DNA of 64,000 nt from NCBI GenBank assembly GCA_029582265.1, contig CM055823.1, positions 23,385,290 through 23,449,289 on the forward strand, given 5' to 3'. Numbering within the stretch: position 1 is the stretch's first letter; every line of letters begins with the position of its first letter. Below the pieces are notes generated by a model. It saw only the letters and a list, made by a program, of their open reading frames with translations. It was not told the DNA's origin and made no database searches. The stretch is from Zoroaster sp. YZ-2022. Its lineage: Eukaryota; Echinodermata; Asteroidea; Forcipulatida; Zoroasteridae. The position numbers and the translations under genes were made by a program. Below are positions 1-11,309 of this stretch, piece by piece.

Positions 1-178
1 ATGTCCTTGAGTGCACTGCACAAAGTCAATGGGTTGGGAGTTACATACAAATTTTGAGTGTCTTTGGGTTTGACCTCCTATCACAGCCGCATGTGCTTGC
101 ATGTATTTGAGTGCACTGCACAAAGTCAATGGGTTAAGAGAGACATACAAATTTTGAGTGTCTTTGAGTGTTAAACCT
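1..178. repeat. Two-copy tandem repeat, 100-bp period
   Basis: The string TTGAGTGCACTGCACAAAGT begins at 7 and again at 107, and the downstream text (ACATACAAATTTTGAGTGTCTTTG) also recurs. The copies differ by a few bases. The first copy may continue left of the window. Function unknown. Confidence 0.7.
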
Positions 179-652
179 ATAGGAGGGTTAATGGATGATA
201 AAGACATGTCTTATGAAAATCACAGCAGTGCATATGTGCTAGCTGTTTGCCAACTGTTTTGTGTGAAGCCAACGCGGATTTAAATCAATCAGAATGACGA
301 AGATTGTTTTGCATCACGCGCCTAATTCATGGACACTGAAAGTGTTTCGTGTGTCCTCAAAACATGAATTTGGAAGGCTTGCAACTGCAATGATCACCAT
401 AAAAAATATTAATATAGCAAATATGGCAACTACAGAATCAATCTCCTCATCAGATTTGATGGAAAGAAATGTTTTACACCTGTAAACAAATCAATTTATT
501 ACATGTTAATCTTGGGGAACAGAACACAGCAATCGCCCTGTTGAGTGGAACTGATCCACCCATTCTGCAGTGTGCATTTACATGATCCAACTTATTGAAA
601 GAAGCAATTCTTACCATCTTATAATTAAAAGGGAGTGTATATACACCAATGG

Positions 653-1571
653 TTAATAAATGAATGTGAATACATCCATATACTTATAGAATCAAGAGAT
701 GTATAGAAGCCAAACTGTAGAAAATATGTTCATATTTGTTTGTATTTGTTAAAATGTGGAAATGTTTCAATGTCCAATGATCCATTTAAAATTTGAGTAT
801 TTCATTCATACATTTCACATTGTCAAGTGGAATAACTTCTCAGAGTGTTCAGTATTTCGGTACCATTAACATATTACATTACAAGTATAATTCACTCAGT
901 TACTCCCTGAAATAATTAGGGAAAGAAATTACCCTTTCATTCCCGCTCTCAGAATATTTTGGATAACATCATATACTGACATCCTGCAACTTGAATTTGT
1001 ATGTATAAAAGTATGTTGGATATTGCAATGGTAATGAAGGGATGTATCCAAACCCCTTTTATGCTTAAACCAGTTAGAGTTAGTGTAATGCTTGGGTATA
1101 TCGTCACAATCACAGCAGGCTTGCGGCTTGACACTGAATCCTCCATTGATAGTTCTAGATGAACTCAGATAAACCCAGTGATCTATAAATAGATATAATA
1201 CTCACATACCTTTGTTGTAGCTGTTTTGCATATGATTGCATATATGATGATGGTTTGCCTCCTGTCCCAACAAACAAAGGTGAATGTTCTGACCTCATAT
1301 AACAGCACCCGATATGCTTAGTGTTCGCATTATTTCCATCGATATATATTTATAGTTAAATTTCTTCCTCTGAGAATAAAGTAAACTGATCATGTCTGAC
1401 TGAGGACTTACAATAATTAAGCATTGACAATCCCATGGGTGCGTTATACTATACATGACTATATGAAGATCAAACTATATATGTGCCTGGACGTGTAATA
1501 AACAAATCAAGACTCTAGTTCACGGTTCATGTACATTTCAGAACCCTTTGTTACCGTATTTTAGCCATTAA
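653..1571. mobile_element. TTAA-flanked insertion present only in duplication copy A
   Basis: Copy B reads through GGTTAAGGATAAAG without interruption. In copy A the same site is split: GGTTAA ends at 656, about 911 bp of unrelated AT-rich sequence follows, and TTAAGGATAAAG resumes at 1568. The duplicated TTAA is the target preference of piggyBac and Kolobok transposons. No convincing terminal inverted repeats and no coding sequence are visible, so this could also be a deletion in copy B between two TTAA sites. Confidence 0.4.
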
Positions 1572-2882
1572 GGATAAAGAATCAACAAGATGTGTGTTAT
1601 AAATATATGAAAAGAAATTTGACATATAGAGGGTGAGAATAAGAATTCTAACCTGAACACCCACTGTTGTCTTGTGTTTGTAAACCTGAAATGAGAAATG
1701 TATTGTATCAGTAATTCTAATAAGGCTAAACAGCTCAGGTTCCAAACCCAATATTTAATATCATGACTTTCAAAAAGCCTGTCCTTGTGATCCGAAGACA
1801 GCGGCTTCCATGGGGGTGTGATCCCTGGCCAACGACATGTATAAAAATTGAATGGCTTTTGATGCTTTTGATACTCAGTGCAATATATTCATCATGATAA
1901 TTTTTTCCCCTGACACATCCAGCATTTTTCTGACTGACTTACTTATGAATGCTTTGATTGAACATAAATTGGCAGAACTCATTCTCTGGGAATAACTTCA
2001 AATGTATGAATATCTTCAAATATGTCTGGATCTACGGAGTGTTTTCTATGCATGTACTCTCTCCTATTGTAGCATTTTGTATTACTCCTGCTCATGGAGC
2101 TTATCCAAGCACAATTTTCATTATAAGATTCCTTATTTGTTTGATCATCGTCCATGTTAACTGCTCAGCCATTTCTTAATTGATGAATCATATAATAAAT
2201 ATGAATGTGCCATTACAAAGTTTTGCAAATGAGGGGTCAGGGGCACTTGGTAGGGGTGGGAGAAAGGGTTTAAGGGAGATACTTGTGTGTTCCCATGGTT
2301 ACATCTAACAAGAATCCTGCAAAAGCTGTGTGAGGACTATTCCATAAAATACCAGCTTTGGTGGTCATACATATACAGCCACCAGCATCTATCATATAAC
2401 TTATAAACTCGTTTTTCCAATATGAAAGATGACCTGTAATATTTCACTAATTCTCCCCTTGCCTTCACCAAAATCAAGACTGCTGAAAATCGGTTAGGTT
2501 TGAATTTTGCTGCGCAGCTTGCCAAAAATTAAATTTATAATTACCTGTCTGACACATCTGGTTCAATTCTCCTTTGGACTTGTCCAAAAAAAAATCACTG
2601 ATGTATTCCCCATCAATGATGAGTCCTGAAGTTGAAAATAACATTCATTGTAAATTGATTTTCACTGAAACACATTTAACTTTGTACAGTTCAGTGAGGA
2701 AATAAATAAACTCACCACTATATACTTTCCGAGTAATTACTTTGTTTCAAAAGAGATAAAGATTTTGTTCAACAACAGCTATAACTTTAATCTTTTAAAC
2801 ATTTATAGGGGAAAACGATAGAGCATACTGATCGCAACGTTAAGTTGTAACCAACCGGTTCTTTTCAGAACTGTTTACAGTA

Positions 2883-3230
2883 CTATGGTGTGCTATGGTC
2901 TAGCGGTTTAGTGCATCGGATTTGTATTCTGATGGCTGAGTCGTCAGAATGTGGGTTCGAATCCCAACCGTGACCAGGGTACTTGTGTCCTTGAGCAAGA
3001 CACTTTACGATAATTGCTTCTCTCCACCCAGGGGTAAATGGGTACCTGTATGAGGGCAGAGTTGGTTGTTGTGTTTAATTAGTCCATATGCGCTGAAATG
3101 GCAGCAATTGAGCTGTATACTCCTCAGGGAGCTGAGATGGTTTCAGGAATGATTTATGAGCCTGATGAGCAGGGATACTAATGTAATGCGCCTTGAGCAG
3201 CATTTTGGTGGATTCGTGCGCCATATAATA
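2883..3230 (+). mobile_element. tRNA-derived SINE (copy in duplication A)
   Basis: The head resembles a tRNA gene: an A-box-like TGGTCTAGCGGTTTAGTG near 2896 and a B box GGTTCGAATCC at 2953-2963. A body with TGTCCTTGAGCAAGACACTT follows, a phrase typical of SINE central domains of the Deu type, and then a 3' tail with GCGCCTTGAGCA and GTGCGCCATATAA. The same element occurs at 56634-56960. It is a polymerase III-type retroposon remnant, not a functional tRNA: no acceptor stem closes. The Deu assignment is from memory of the family and needs a library search. Confidence 0.8.
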
Positions 3231-3232
3231 GG

Positions 3233-3700
3233 TATGTGCGTATCCCACACATTGTCGCAAATCTTTTTGGCCGCGGCCTCAATCTCGGGTTGAATCGCCG
3301 TGGCGAAGACACCGTGGAGATAGCGCTTTGTTACGTTTCGCTCAGGCCGTTCTTTTTGACGTACCCAGTAGTTTTTTTTTTCGAAGACGTAGATCACATA
3401 TTCTACTTCAACCTCGTTCTGGAATTTTCTGAATGCGGCATCTAGAAGTTTCCAAACAAAATTCTCGACATTTGGGTTCGTTCTTGCTCATCAAAACCAT
3501 CGACGATTTACCAAAAGTTGAGTAAAATACCTTATCAAACGATAAAAATCATTTTTCGATACCTGTTTTCTACCTCTTGACCAATTTTGACGGCGATTGG
3601 ACGATTCCCAGTTATGTTTTTTGGATTCCCAAACATCGATGTCAAGCAAAGATTGTATTGCGCCACGTTCAGCGCGCGATAGACCTACCAATTTTCAGTC
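3233..3700 (-). pseudogene. Unidentified protein-coding remnant
   Basis: Minus-strand reading frames from about 3691 down to 3236 look coding rather than random. They are rich in charged residues, relatively GC-rich, and contain segments such as FVWKLLDAAFRKFQNEVEVE and KKNYWVRQKERPERNVTKRY. Two in-frame TGA codons near 3490 separate the two halves. A one-base shift there would connect them, so I read this as one broken frame of about 150 residues. I do not recognise the family. It may be a transposase or a host exon. It lies only in duplication copy A, between the SINE tail and the 4121 transposon, and is replaced in copy B by simple repeats. Confidence 0.3.
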
Positions 3701-4120
3701 CGATAAATCGTCGGTTTAAACCTAATATACATCGGCGTAACACAATAATATTAGTTCGCATGAACTTATTTCATTTTTTTCATCTTTCCAGTCCAATATA
3801 ATTTATAAATTGTTCTAATGTTTATTTAAATCAGGGATGAGAATCTTTTGCGGATTTCAGTATAAAAATATGAAAATAATCCACAGATTTGAGTAATTTT
3901 TTTTTTCATTATTTTTATTATTATTATTAATTTTTTTTTTTAACACATTTTTTTTGTATTTCTTATTTGTAAATCAGCACTACAAAACAAACTAATCATT
4001 GAATTAGCCTGGAAATAGGTTATTATTCTTCCTCTTTTCCCAAGCATTCCAGTGATACCAACCTTTTGAAAATCGGAAAAGAATTAAGAAAATTATGATA
4101 TGGAATCCGAGAAAATCTAG

Positions 4121-4577
4121 GGATAGAATGTCTTATCTGGCCGCCACTATTTTTCATTAAATATAACCAATAATGTAATTATACCTACCTGGTAAGGTGG
4201 AGAACATAAGGATGATGATGGACATATACTTCAAATTATTCCAGGATATTTATTTCATGAAAAATCAGGCATTTTTGATATACGATGACTTCCTCAGTCA
4301 TGTCAGTCTGATCTTGTAAACTCCACAATTAGAGACCAACACAGTCATTGTACATGCGTAGTGGCAACTATAATAGGATCCTTCTATTTTCTGAAGGGGA
4401 GGATTTTTTTAGAAGGGAAATCAAGTCCGAAAACCATCATAAAAGTGGATTTTAAAGATAGTTTTCGCTTTCTGTACCACCAAAAATCGATAGAATGATT
4501 TTTTTAACTGGTTAGTGGGTGCAAAAAAATTCCCAAAAATCCCTTAAAAAGTGGCAGCCGGATACGACATTCTTTCC
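4121..4577. mobile_element. Non-autonomous DNA transposon (MITE), 8-bp TSD
   Basis: The left end GGATAGAATGTCTTATCTGG is matched by the reverse complement of the right end, GGAAAGAATGTCGTATCCGG, and the similarity continues through GCCACT, giving about 28-bp terminal inverted repeats. The element is flanked on both sides by the identical 8-mer AAATCTAG (4113-4120 and 4578-4585). It is 457 bp with no coding frame. An 8-bp duplication fits hAT, P or Merlin superfamilies; the family is not decided. Confidence 0.85.
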
Positions 4578-4827
4578 AAATCTAGGAAACGGGTCACAAG
4601 TCAAATTTACATTTCTTTTGTTTTTGCTTATAAAATAATTGACATTTACGGGCCTAAAATTGCCGGATTCAACATAACTTCCTTATTTTTGGTCACAGGA
4701 AGATGATCCTTATATCATTGTAATCGTCTATTCAAGACCTTGACAATGATACCAGTTGTATTGGAATCTGTTGATTTTTAAAATTTTTGTCACATAGCTA
4801 CATTATTATTACACAGGCATAAGTCCA

Positions 4828-4828
<1 letters not shown>

Positions 4829-4866
<38 letters not shown>
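4829..4866. repeat. (ATT)n microsatellite
   Basis: An uninterrupted ATT run of about 38 bp sits exactly where duplication copies A and B become collinear again (CAAAAGAGAATTTCTACATG follows in both). In copy B the same position is occupied by CCT and CATCATC arrays. Confidence 0.9.
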
Positions 4867-4869
<3 letters not shown>

Positions 4870-5242
4870 AAAGAGAATTTCTACATGGTGTCACCGCAAA
4901 CAGTCATGATCAATGCATACTCAACTGCATGCATATACATCCATCATGGGAACAATTCCTGGTAAATACCCAGGTGTTGCAAAACTTAATTTCATAATTT
5001 GTTTCCCGCCTCCCCATGCTCCATGCTCTCTATACTGCACAGTCAAGGTAGATTTTGCAGAAAACCTAGCTTATACTTGGTTCTAAATACCGGTACTAGT
5101 AATAGCGGTTGCACAGAGTGATCAAAGCATTTATGCTCAGTGTAACGTTAATCTTAAAATTATTCAGTACTCACAAATGAATGGTTCACACAAGTCTGTA
5201 TTCCAGATCCAAACTAAACTATGAATATTGATCATGTTGATG

Positions 5243-5925
5243 CAGTGCTTCCACTTTTCAAATCTACATTTCCTTAGATTTACAGAAATATTTCCTTAGA
5301 TTTCCTTAGATTTTTTCCCCGATGTTCCTTAGTTTTACTTAAATCATCAAAAGTGTATTAGCCCCTGTATGCATACACAGTTTGCATATGTGAAAGTTGC
5401 AGTAGGCCATAAGAAGTGCATGCTGTTGAAAAAAAGCGCAAAACCTTTCAAAATGGAAAGTCAATTCATGGGAAAATAAGTTTTTGCACGCCTTCCCCAT
5501 CAGTTGGTGCCCCTGCAGCCTAGTGTAACGTTAATTATTTAAATGCGAGCCCGCGCGCAGTGGTCACTTACCAGACATACATACATGTGCGTGGCCAGCC
5601 TAGGTAGCATGCATGAAAATCTGACGTCATGCTTAGACTAGCCCATGGCTGTGCCTAACATGCGGCCGGCATCTAGGCTGTTTGTGCCGTGCCTAGTCAA
5701 ATCTGCGTCAATGCTATACAGCGCGCAAACTGACCGAGGGTATAATAAGTATTAATTTTTATGCAACATTATTTCGTAAAAAAATATCGAATATTTACGA
5801 ACATTCCTTAGAATTTCCTTAGAATTTACGGCATTTCCTTAGATTTCCTTAGATTTCTTTATTTCCTCAGAAATTTCCTTAGAGCGTCAAAACATTTTAA
5901 AATTTCCTTGAAAGTGGAAGCACTG
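5243..5925. mobile_element. hAT-type MITE with internal TTTCCTTAG repeats
   Basis: It begins CAGTGCTTCCACTTTTCAA and ends with the inverted match TTGAAAGTGGAAGCACTG. The perfect 8-bp direct duplication TGTTGATG flanks it (5235-5242 and 5926-5933). CAGTG termini with 8-bp target duplications are characteristic of hAT elements. Both ends carry clusters of TTTCCTTAGATT-like repeats, inverted relative to each terminus only in part, as expected for subterminal transposase-binding repeats. There is no coding frame, so it would depend on a transposase supplied elsewhere. Confidence 0.88.
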
Positions 5926-6009
5926 TGTTGATGTTTAGCGCCGGTGTGAAGCGCCCTCTTTCGCCAGCTTAGGACTGCATGCAATGTATCCACGCAGTAC
6001 ACAACTTAA

Positions 6010-8046
6010 AGGGACAGTATCGTCACGATCAACAGGGCATGGAATCAGAGTACTTGTTTTAGATTAACTTAGTGACTGAAAATAATACCCGAAATAATAA
6101 GGTCATGACCGTTGCTGCTGAATAAATGAGCCAGTAATGTTCTAGCCTTGATCAAGGCGCGTCACAGAACGGTTTGGTCTCATATTATTTGGCCCCGTAA
6201 TTTAGCTATCCAAATTCCAGCGCGCATATTCACACAATACATTATGTACACGGATCCATGCATACTGTTATAAGTCATGTGTAACGATTCGGGGTAGCTA
6301 TGAGATGAATAAACTAAATAAAACCCTCGTCGTCATCCAGGAAATCTCAGGGGAAGGTGTTTAATAATTGGTTTCTATAGCCAGAAAAGCAGACATGATA
6401 AAACGGACACTTTCAGTCGAAAGGTTGACTTTAACCGTAAGGGAAATTCACGAACTGTGTAGTTTATTTACCAATCTCCTCAATAATCACAAAATATACA
6501 TAGCGCCCTCTCTTGATTAGACAATTAATTATGTATAAACTCCAATCAACTTACTGCATGCACGCACGCACTGCTCCGCTGTATACTACTACTAGCGGTT
6601 GGTAGCCGTGGTCGCTATAATACTACTAAGCGCAATCTGTGCGTTTAATAAAGTGTATAAGAAACGCTATAGAATGCATTATTTGTGTGTCTGTGTGTTT
6701 CTTTATCTCTCTGCTGCGATGAGAATCTTGGAATAAAGTATTTCGTGTAGTCATCGGTGACGGGCTCTGTTGGAAAACAAAGTCAGCATCTTGGCGTCTT
6801 TAAATCTTTCGGTCTTTAGGTCTTGAAACGGCTAGCTCCGTTGGGAAAAAACCGAGCCCAGAACTCACTCTTCAACGCTTTATATAGTCTGATCTGGTTG
6901 CGTATGCGCTGCACGCAGATTACCTAAAACAGCAAGCTGATTGGTTCCACATTAAAACAATAAACCAATAAGCGTTAACTTCTACGGTAGCTTGCGCGTT
7001 TTGCCAATGTGCGCGTACGCGCACGCTAATCCACTGTTATACATTGCATGCAGAATCGGAATAAACTGTATACATGTACATACATCGCTGTTTATTAAAA
7101 TAGAGGCAAAGTGAACGATTTTATGATTGGCGGCTGTAAAAAAAAAAGTAATCATTGTGAATCAACAGTACAATTATAATTTTGAGACGGAAACTGCCTA
7201 AGAAAAATTGCCACAGGTTTTAAGCAGAAAGGCGGTTTTCGTCACACTACTGTACACTGTATATTACTATACGAGTGACCATTCGTCGTCGCGCCTTGAT
7301 GTTTGTACACGTCACGTGCCAACATTTAAGGCGGAGCTCACTAATGCTAATAGCTATTAGTTCAAAAACTAAAGACGTATTCTCATTGGTTACTGGTTGG
7401 CCCAGCAACTGTTGCCATGCTTGCTGTTCGCGATACATGATTGTTCTGTACATGTACAATTAGCCAGTGTACATCCGCCTTGTGCACATTGTTATAGCCC
7501 TCTAGCAGTGTCTTGATGATAGCCACCTTTGCGTCGTGTGAGCGTTGTGCGTACATTATGGTACTAAGCACGCGTGTACTTCTATCAGCCAATGATCGCT
7601 TGAGATATTCCGCGCGTACGCACATCAACTGCAAAATACGCCAAACGCGACGCACTATCGCTGCCCTTTCGCCAACAGTGGTCTAACAACATGTGCCCTC
7701 AACAGCTCGTGCACGGTGCGAATACTATAGAGACAGAGTCCATTGGGCTACGTGTGTTTGCGCAGTGCATTGTATTGTGATGTGTGTGTGTGTGGGATCA
7801 ATGGGGTCAACAAAGCTAGGGAAATGAACCGCCCACATCTTGTATAAGCTGTACAGTGTACGTGTCTGGGGACGGGGACAGCGCACCGTGTTGGGCTAGC
7901 AATAGGTACGGGCCGGGGTGTGAATACCGTGGTGGTAAGTGCCTTGATCAAGGCTAGTAATTTTCAGTCACTGTGTTCATCTTAAACTAGGACACCGATT
8001 CCATGCACTGTTGAAAGTCTGCTCTGATGGTGACGATATTGTCGCT
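6010..8046. mobile_element. Kolobok-like (T2-type) non-autonomous transposon, TTAA TSD
   Basis: The ends read TTAA|AGGGACAGTATCGTCAC and, reverse-complemented from the right, TTAA|AGCGACAATATCGTCAC. The inverted similarity continues for over 100 bp (GTGACTGAAAAT and CTAGCCTTGATCAAGGC on both arms: 6010-6158 against 7941-8046, with an extra 60 bp or so in the left arm). TTAA duplications with AGGR termini are features of Kolobok/T2 elements. The 2.04-kb interior has only short open frames and no recognisable transposase. piggyBac is less likely because its termini normally start CCY. Confidence 0.75.
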
Positions 8047-8050
8047 TTAA

Positions 8051-9004
8051 CGTGCATGTTTGATGGGCCCGACGCACAGTGGGCCAGGGTGAAACCAATG
8101 TGCGCCAAAAGGAGTCAATGTGCCAGATTTTAATTATTTTACATTTTTTAAGGTTGCTAAGACCCCTACGACTATTTTATAAACAAATTAAACTCCAATT
8201 AATATTTAATAACTGTAGAAGCGCCTTACAATCTCAAAAAGAAAATAAAAAATACTTTTCAAATTGCCATTGTGGGCTTTTTACAGAATCTATCGTCGTG
8301 TCAATTGAAGTAACCTCAGTGTATGGTCTATATTTTATCACAATTATTGTATAAAAAGATACTTGCACTAAGAAGTCAAGCACCCCATCAGGTCATGATA
8401 TTGGGCCATTTTTATACACTCCTTCAAATGTATATACTTATATGGACCTCAAGTCTTACTTTTCCAGAAAAAATTCGGGCATGCAAAATAAGCATAATGA
8501 CCTCGGCATGCCGAGGTCATTTGCTGGCAAATGAATTTGGTCACTATTTTATTTTGTGCATGGGGTGCACCCATAATATATACCAGGCAAGTGTAATATA
8601 AATTATACCAACGCTTCAGTTGACTGAACCTCGCCACATTTACGTAATTAACCTTCTGTATTATTTGTATTCTACATCTACAGTTTTAACACAGTTATAG
8701 TATTAAATTTAATATACCTTCATCGTTATTTACGTCATGTGTCAATACGGTAATTTTATGTTTTTTATGTTATTTTATTTATTAAAAAAATTTGGGGTCC
8801 TAAATACCCATGAAACAAAACATTAATGAACCGACAAAATTTGTGCAGTCATTAAAAGCCAATTATATGCATAGCATACACAAATGAAATGAGAGTGGGT
8901 CTAAAATCTCTCACTTATAATACCCAAAGTTGAACACCTCAGTCCACAACATTCAACGAGGGGAGGGGTGAGTGGGAGAAATGTTGAGGGGGTGGGGTTG
9001 GCCT
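8051..9004. other. Gene-free stretch with a perfect 26-bp palindrome
   Basis: No coding region is supported. AATGACCTCGG CATGCCGAGGTCATT at 8496-8521 is an uninterrupted 26-bp palindrome. The rest is AT-rich sequence, including an A/T run near 8760-8800. Confidence 0.6.
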
Positions 9005-9141
9005 GAGAAATTAAGTTTGTTACAGAATTTCTTGTACTTATTTTGTTGGCATTGTTTGGTTTGTTCAGGAAGTTCTTATACATTATTTGTTTTTGTGTTT
9101 GATGGATTGTGTGATGCCATTCGTCATCTATGATTTTAATC
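9005..9141 (-). pseudogene. LINE fragment (linker before reverse transcriptase)
   Basis: This 137-bp piece is a diverged second copy of 14490-14630: both carry TTTGTTACRGAATTTCTTGTAC and TTTGTGTTTGATGGATTGT. On the minus strand it encodes remnants like NTKTNNVYKNFLNKPNNANK, corresponding to the linker between endonuclease and reverse transcriptase of CR1/jockey-like LINEs. It is frameshifted and truncated. Confidence 0.55.
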
Positions 9142-11040
9142 TTCTATTAAGACTGATATTTTAATCTGGGAAATCATAAATGTGGTTTCAAAATTCACCC
9201 ACAGTAAAACAAAAATCACACGTCCAAAAGTTCCGTACGCCCTCTGTCGCTGTTGCGATCCAAAAACTTGGCCACGGGACAGAACACTTATGCCAACGTG
9301 GTGAAACCATCTACAGAATACAGGGATGATTTATCCAAAAACAAATAATACGATCTAGTCTAAAATAGTCATTGATTTCAGCATATTTTGTGAAGTGTTT
9401 GAAATCTCTTTTAAAATACAACATTACTGAGACTTCAAATCGGTCTGTTTCTTTAGGTCTATACAAAATAATGTCATGGTTCAGACTTTCAAATAAAGTT
9501 CAAATTACCCGGGGTTATTAAAATTTGGCCATTTCTATTAAATTTACTAAGGTTGCAAATTGATTTCAAAGTTTTAAGTACAACAAATTACAGAATTCAA
9601 ACTTTCGGTTTTCGAATATATCACTCGTCCTGGTTGCAGCTCTCATATAAGTCGCCGCTTTTTTCCAACCAATTTGCTGTTTGGGGGAAAATATGGCCTA
9701 AAAAGGCCTAATGAGCTGAAGGCGGAAATATTTTTTTCAGTTTTTGACCAATCACTAATATTTAACCAAACAATGCTTTCAGAAAAATCTAAGAACCATT
9801 GAAATAAATAACCATATTAGTTGGCTTTAATGATTTTTGTTTTAACTCTATACTTTGTTTTCCCATCTTAGATATCTTCTGGTCTATAGGATCTCCCCCA
9901 GGATTGTTCATGTGTTAAAACATATTAATCAGCGAATAATTTGTGCCGATTTATTATTTTAAGTAAAAAACACACCAAAAATGTTGTTGTTGTTGTTGTT
10001 GTTGTTGGGGTGTTGGGGTTTTTTTTTGGGGGGGGGGGGCTTGAGCGACGTTTGAGATCAGATCCAGTACTTAGTTGTACATTACCACAGCCAGCAGCTG
10101 TCATGTCCCCATGTGTTAAATAATTATTGTTATTGCGTCACCATTTAAAGTTTTAAATAGTAGCGCCACTGAGTTTCGATCCAGGGTTATTTGCACTGAA
10201 ACTATCGACTTAACTACTAAACTATTCGACTACGCTATCAAACCGTGTTGGTATTTGGAGTTGAATTTTAAACTACTTAAATTATTGCGCTTGCCGAATC
10301 ATATCCCGTTTCAATGTGCCTGTAACGAAACCAGACGCTCAAAAACATTTCGCTATAGGCTCCGGTCATGGCCTAAAGAGGGCGCTACTAATGTAACGGT
10401 AATACCATTTAACAGTGGCGTAGCCAGAATTTTTGGATTTGGGGGAAAACATGTGGAAGACAGCCCTGGGTCTGCATAAGACATGACAGTCATTGAGTTA
10501 TAGCATTCTTTGGCAAGATTTTTTCAGTATTTTACCCATATTCTGTTTAATAAAATATTTTCTGAAAAATAAGTGAAAAAGGACTATTTCACTAGGCCTA
10601 TTTGCACTATTATGCATTTGATTTTTTTTTTCATTTTTAGGCCATGCACTTTTTAAAAATCAGCAAGGGGTATCCCTTGTCTCACGCAGTGTATGGGGGT
10701 ACCCCCTCGTTGAGTGACGTTTGAGATCCAGTACATTATGCAAACAAAATGTCAATATTACCCCAAACTTTTCATCACGGATTTACGGCACTGGTTTAAT
10801 GATTTGTGTTCTTAATTTTGATGCACTCAGGTGTTGTGCATTGAAATTCATTTCTCACTTTCATTTCTCTGAGTATATTAACGTCTGACGACAAAACAAA
10901 ATTAGTACGTAGGAGCATACGTAGATCCTGTTTGCCGATCAAAATATGTACTTGCATGTTCACCATTTCCTCTTTAAGGACATTATTGCGCCACATATTT
11001 AACAAATCAATTGTTTTATGTATAACTGAATATATTGAAT
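9142..11040. other. Gene-free region with decayed intron-like repeats and (TTG)n/G tract
   Basis: No gene is supported. 9981-10039 holds a (TTG)n run followed by T and G tracts. 10035-10075 and 10709-10745 share GACGTTTGAGATC and CCAGTAC. Segments near 9690-9870 and 10785-11040 recur in diverged form at 12050-12240 and 12600-12720. These resemble intron copies accompanying LRR exons (for example TTTTCCCATCTTAG at 9860-9873, the acceptor sequence of the good exon at 13385, here with no exon after it). Confidence 0.5.
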
Positions 11041-11108
11041 GGCTGTTCAACAACAATATCGGATCATTAATCAAGGAACATTTGATGGTCTAAAAAAAAG
11101 ATCACTTT
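11041..11108 (+). pseudogene. Decayed LRR exon
   Basis: This aligns to the intact LRR exon at 13385-13456, sharing AACAACAAWATC and GGAACATTTGATGGTCTA in order. It has lost bases that shift the frame, has an A-run in place of the LQNLQYL codons, and no AG precedes it. The following sequence (TTGCAATCACGTAGCATC, TTTGCCGATCGAAA) also matches the sequence after the good exon, so exon and intron were duplicated together. Confidence 0.55.
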
Positions 11109-11309
11109 GTGTTAGTTTCCATGCCATGAATTGCAATCACGTAGCATCAGGAAAACGATTCTCTTCAAATGAAATTACGATTGACGACAAAATAAATTTG
11201 AAAAAGTGTGATGTTCATATTTGCCGATCGAAAAATATGTATGCATTTTCACTATTTTCTCGGTGCGACACAACATTATCAGCAACATTTAAACAAATCG
11301 GTTGTTAAA

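Larger units (their letters stand above)
372..5040 (+). repeat. Segmental duplication, copy A
   Basis: This segment is collinear and in the same orientation as 54839-58690. Long stretches match with scattered substitutions: 372-650 with 54839-55120, 1568-3230 with 55127-56960, and 4867-5035 with 57759-57940 plus 58651-58690. Copy A alone holds a TTAA-flanked block (653-1571) and the 3.24-4.87 kb block containing a protein remnant and a small DNA transposon. Copy A lacks about 90 bp present in copy B (around 55225-55310), including most of a candidate exon. No complete gene lies in it. The short open frames are not conserved between the copies in a coding manner, except as noted for the candidate exon. 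It could be a dispersed duplication or two haplotypes joined by the assembler; the large indels and the 50-kb spacing favour real duplication. Confidence 0.85.

Noticed and set aside
10411..10735. A DNA transposon beginning CAGTGGCGTAGCCAG
   Set aside because: The left end resembles a common transposon terminus, but the possible right end (CCCCCTCGTTGAGTGACG) matches poorly in inverse and no target duplication was found.
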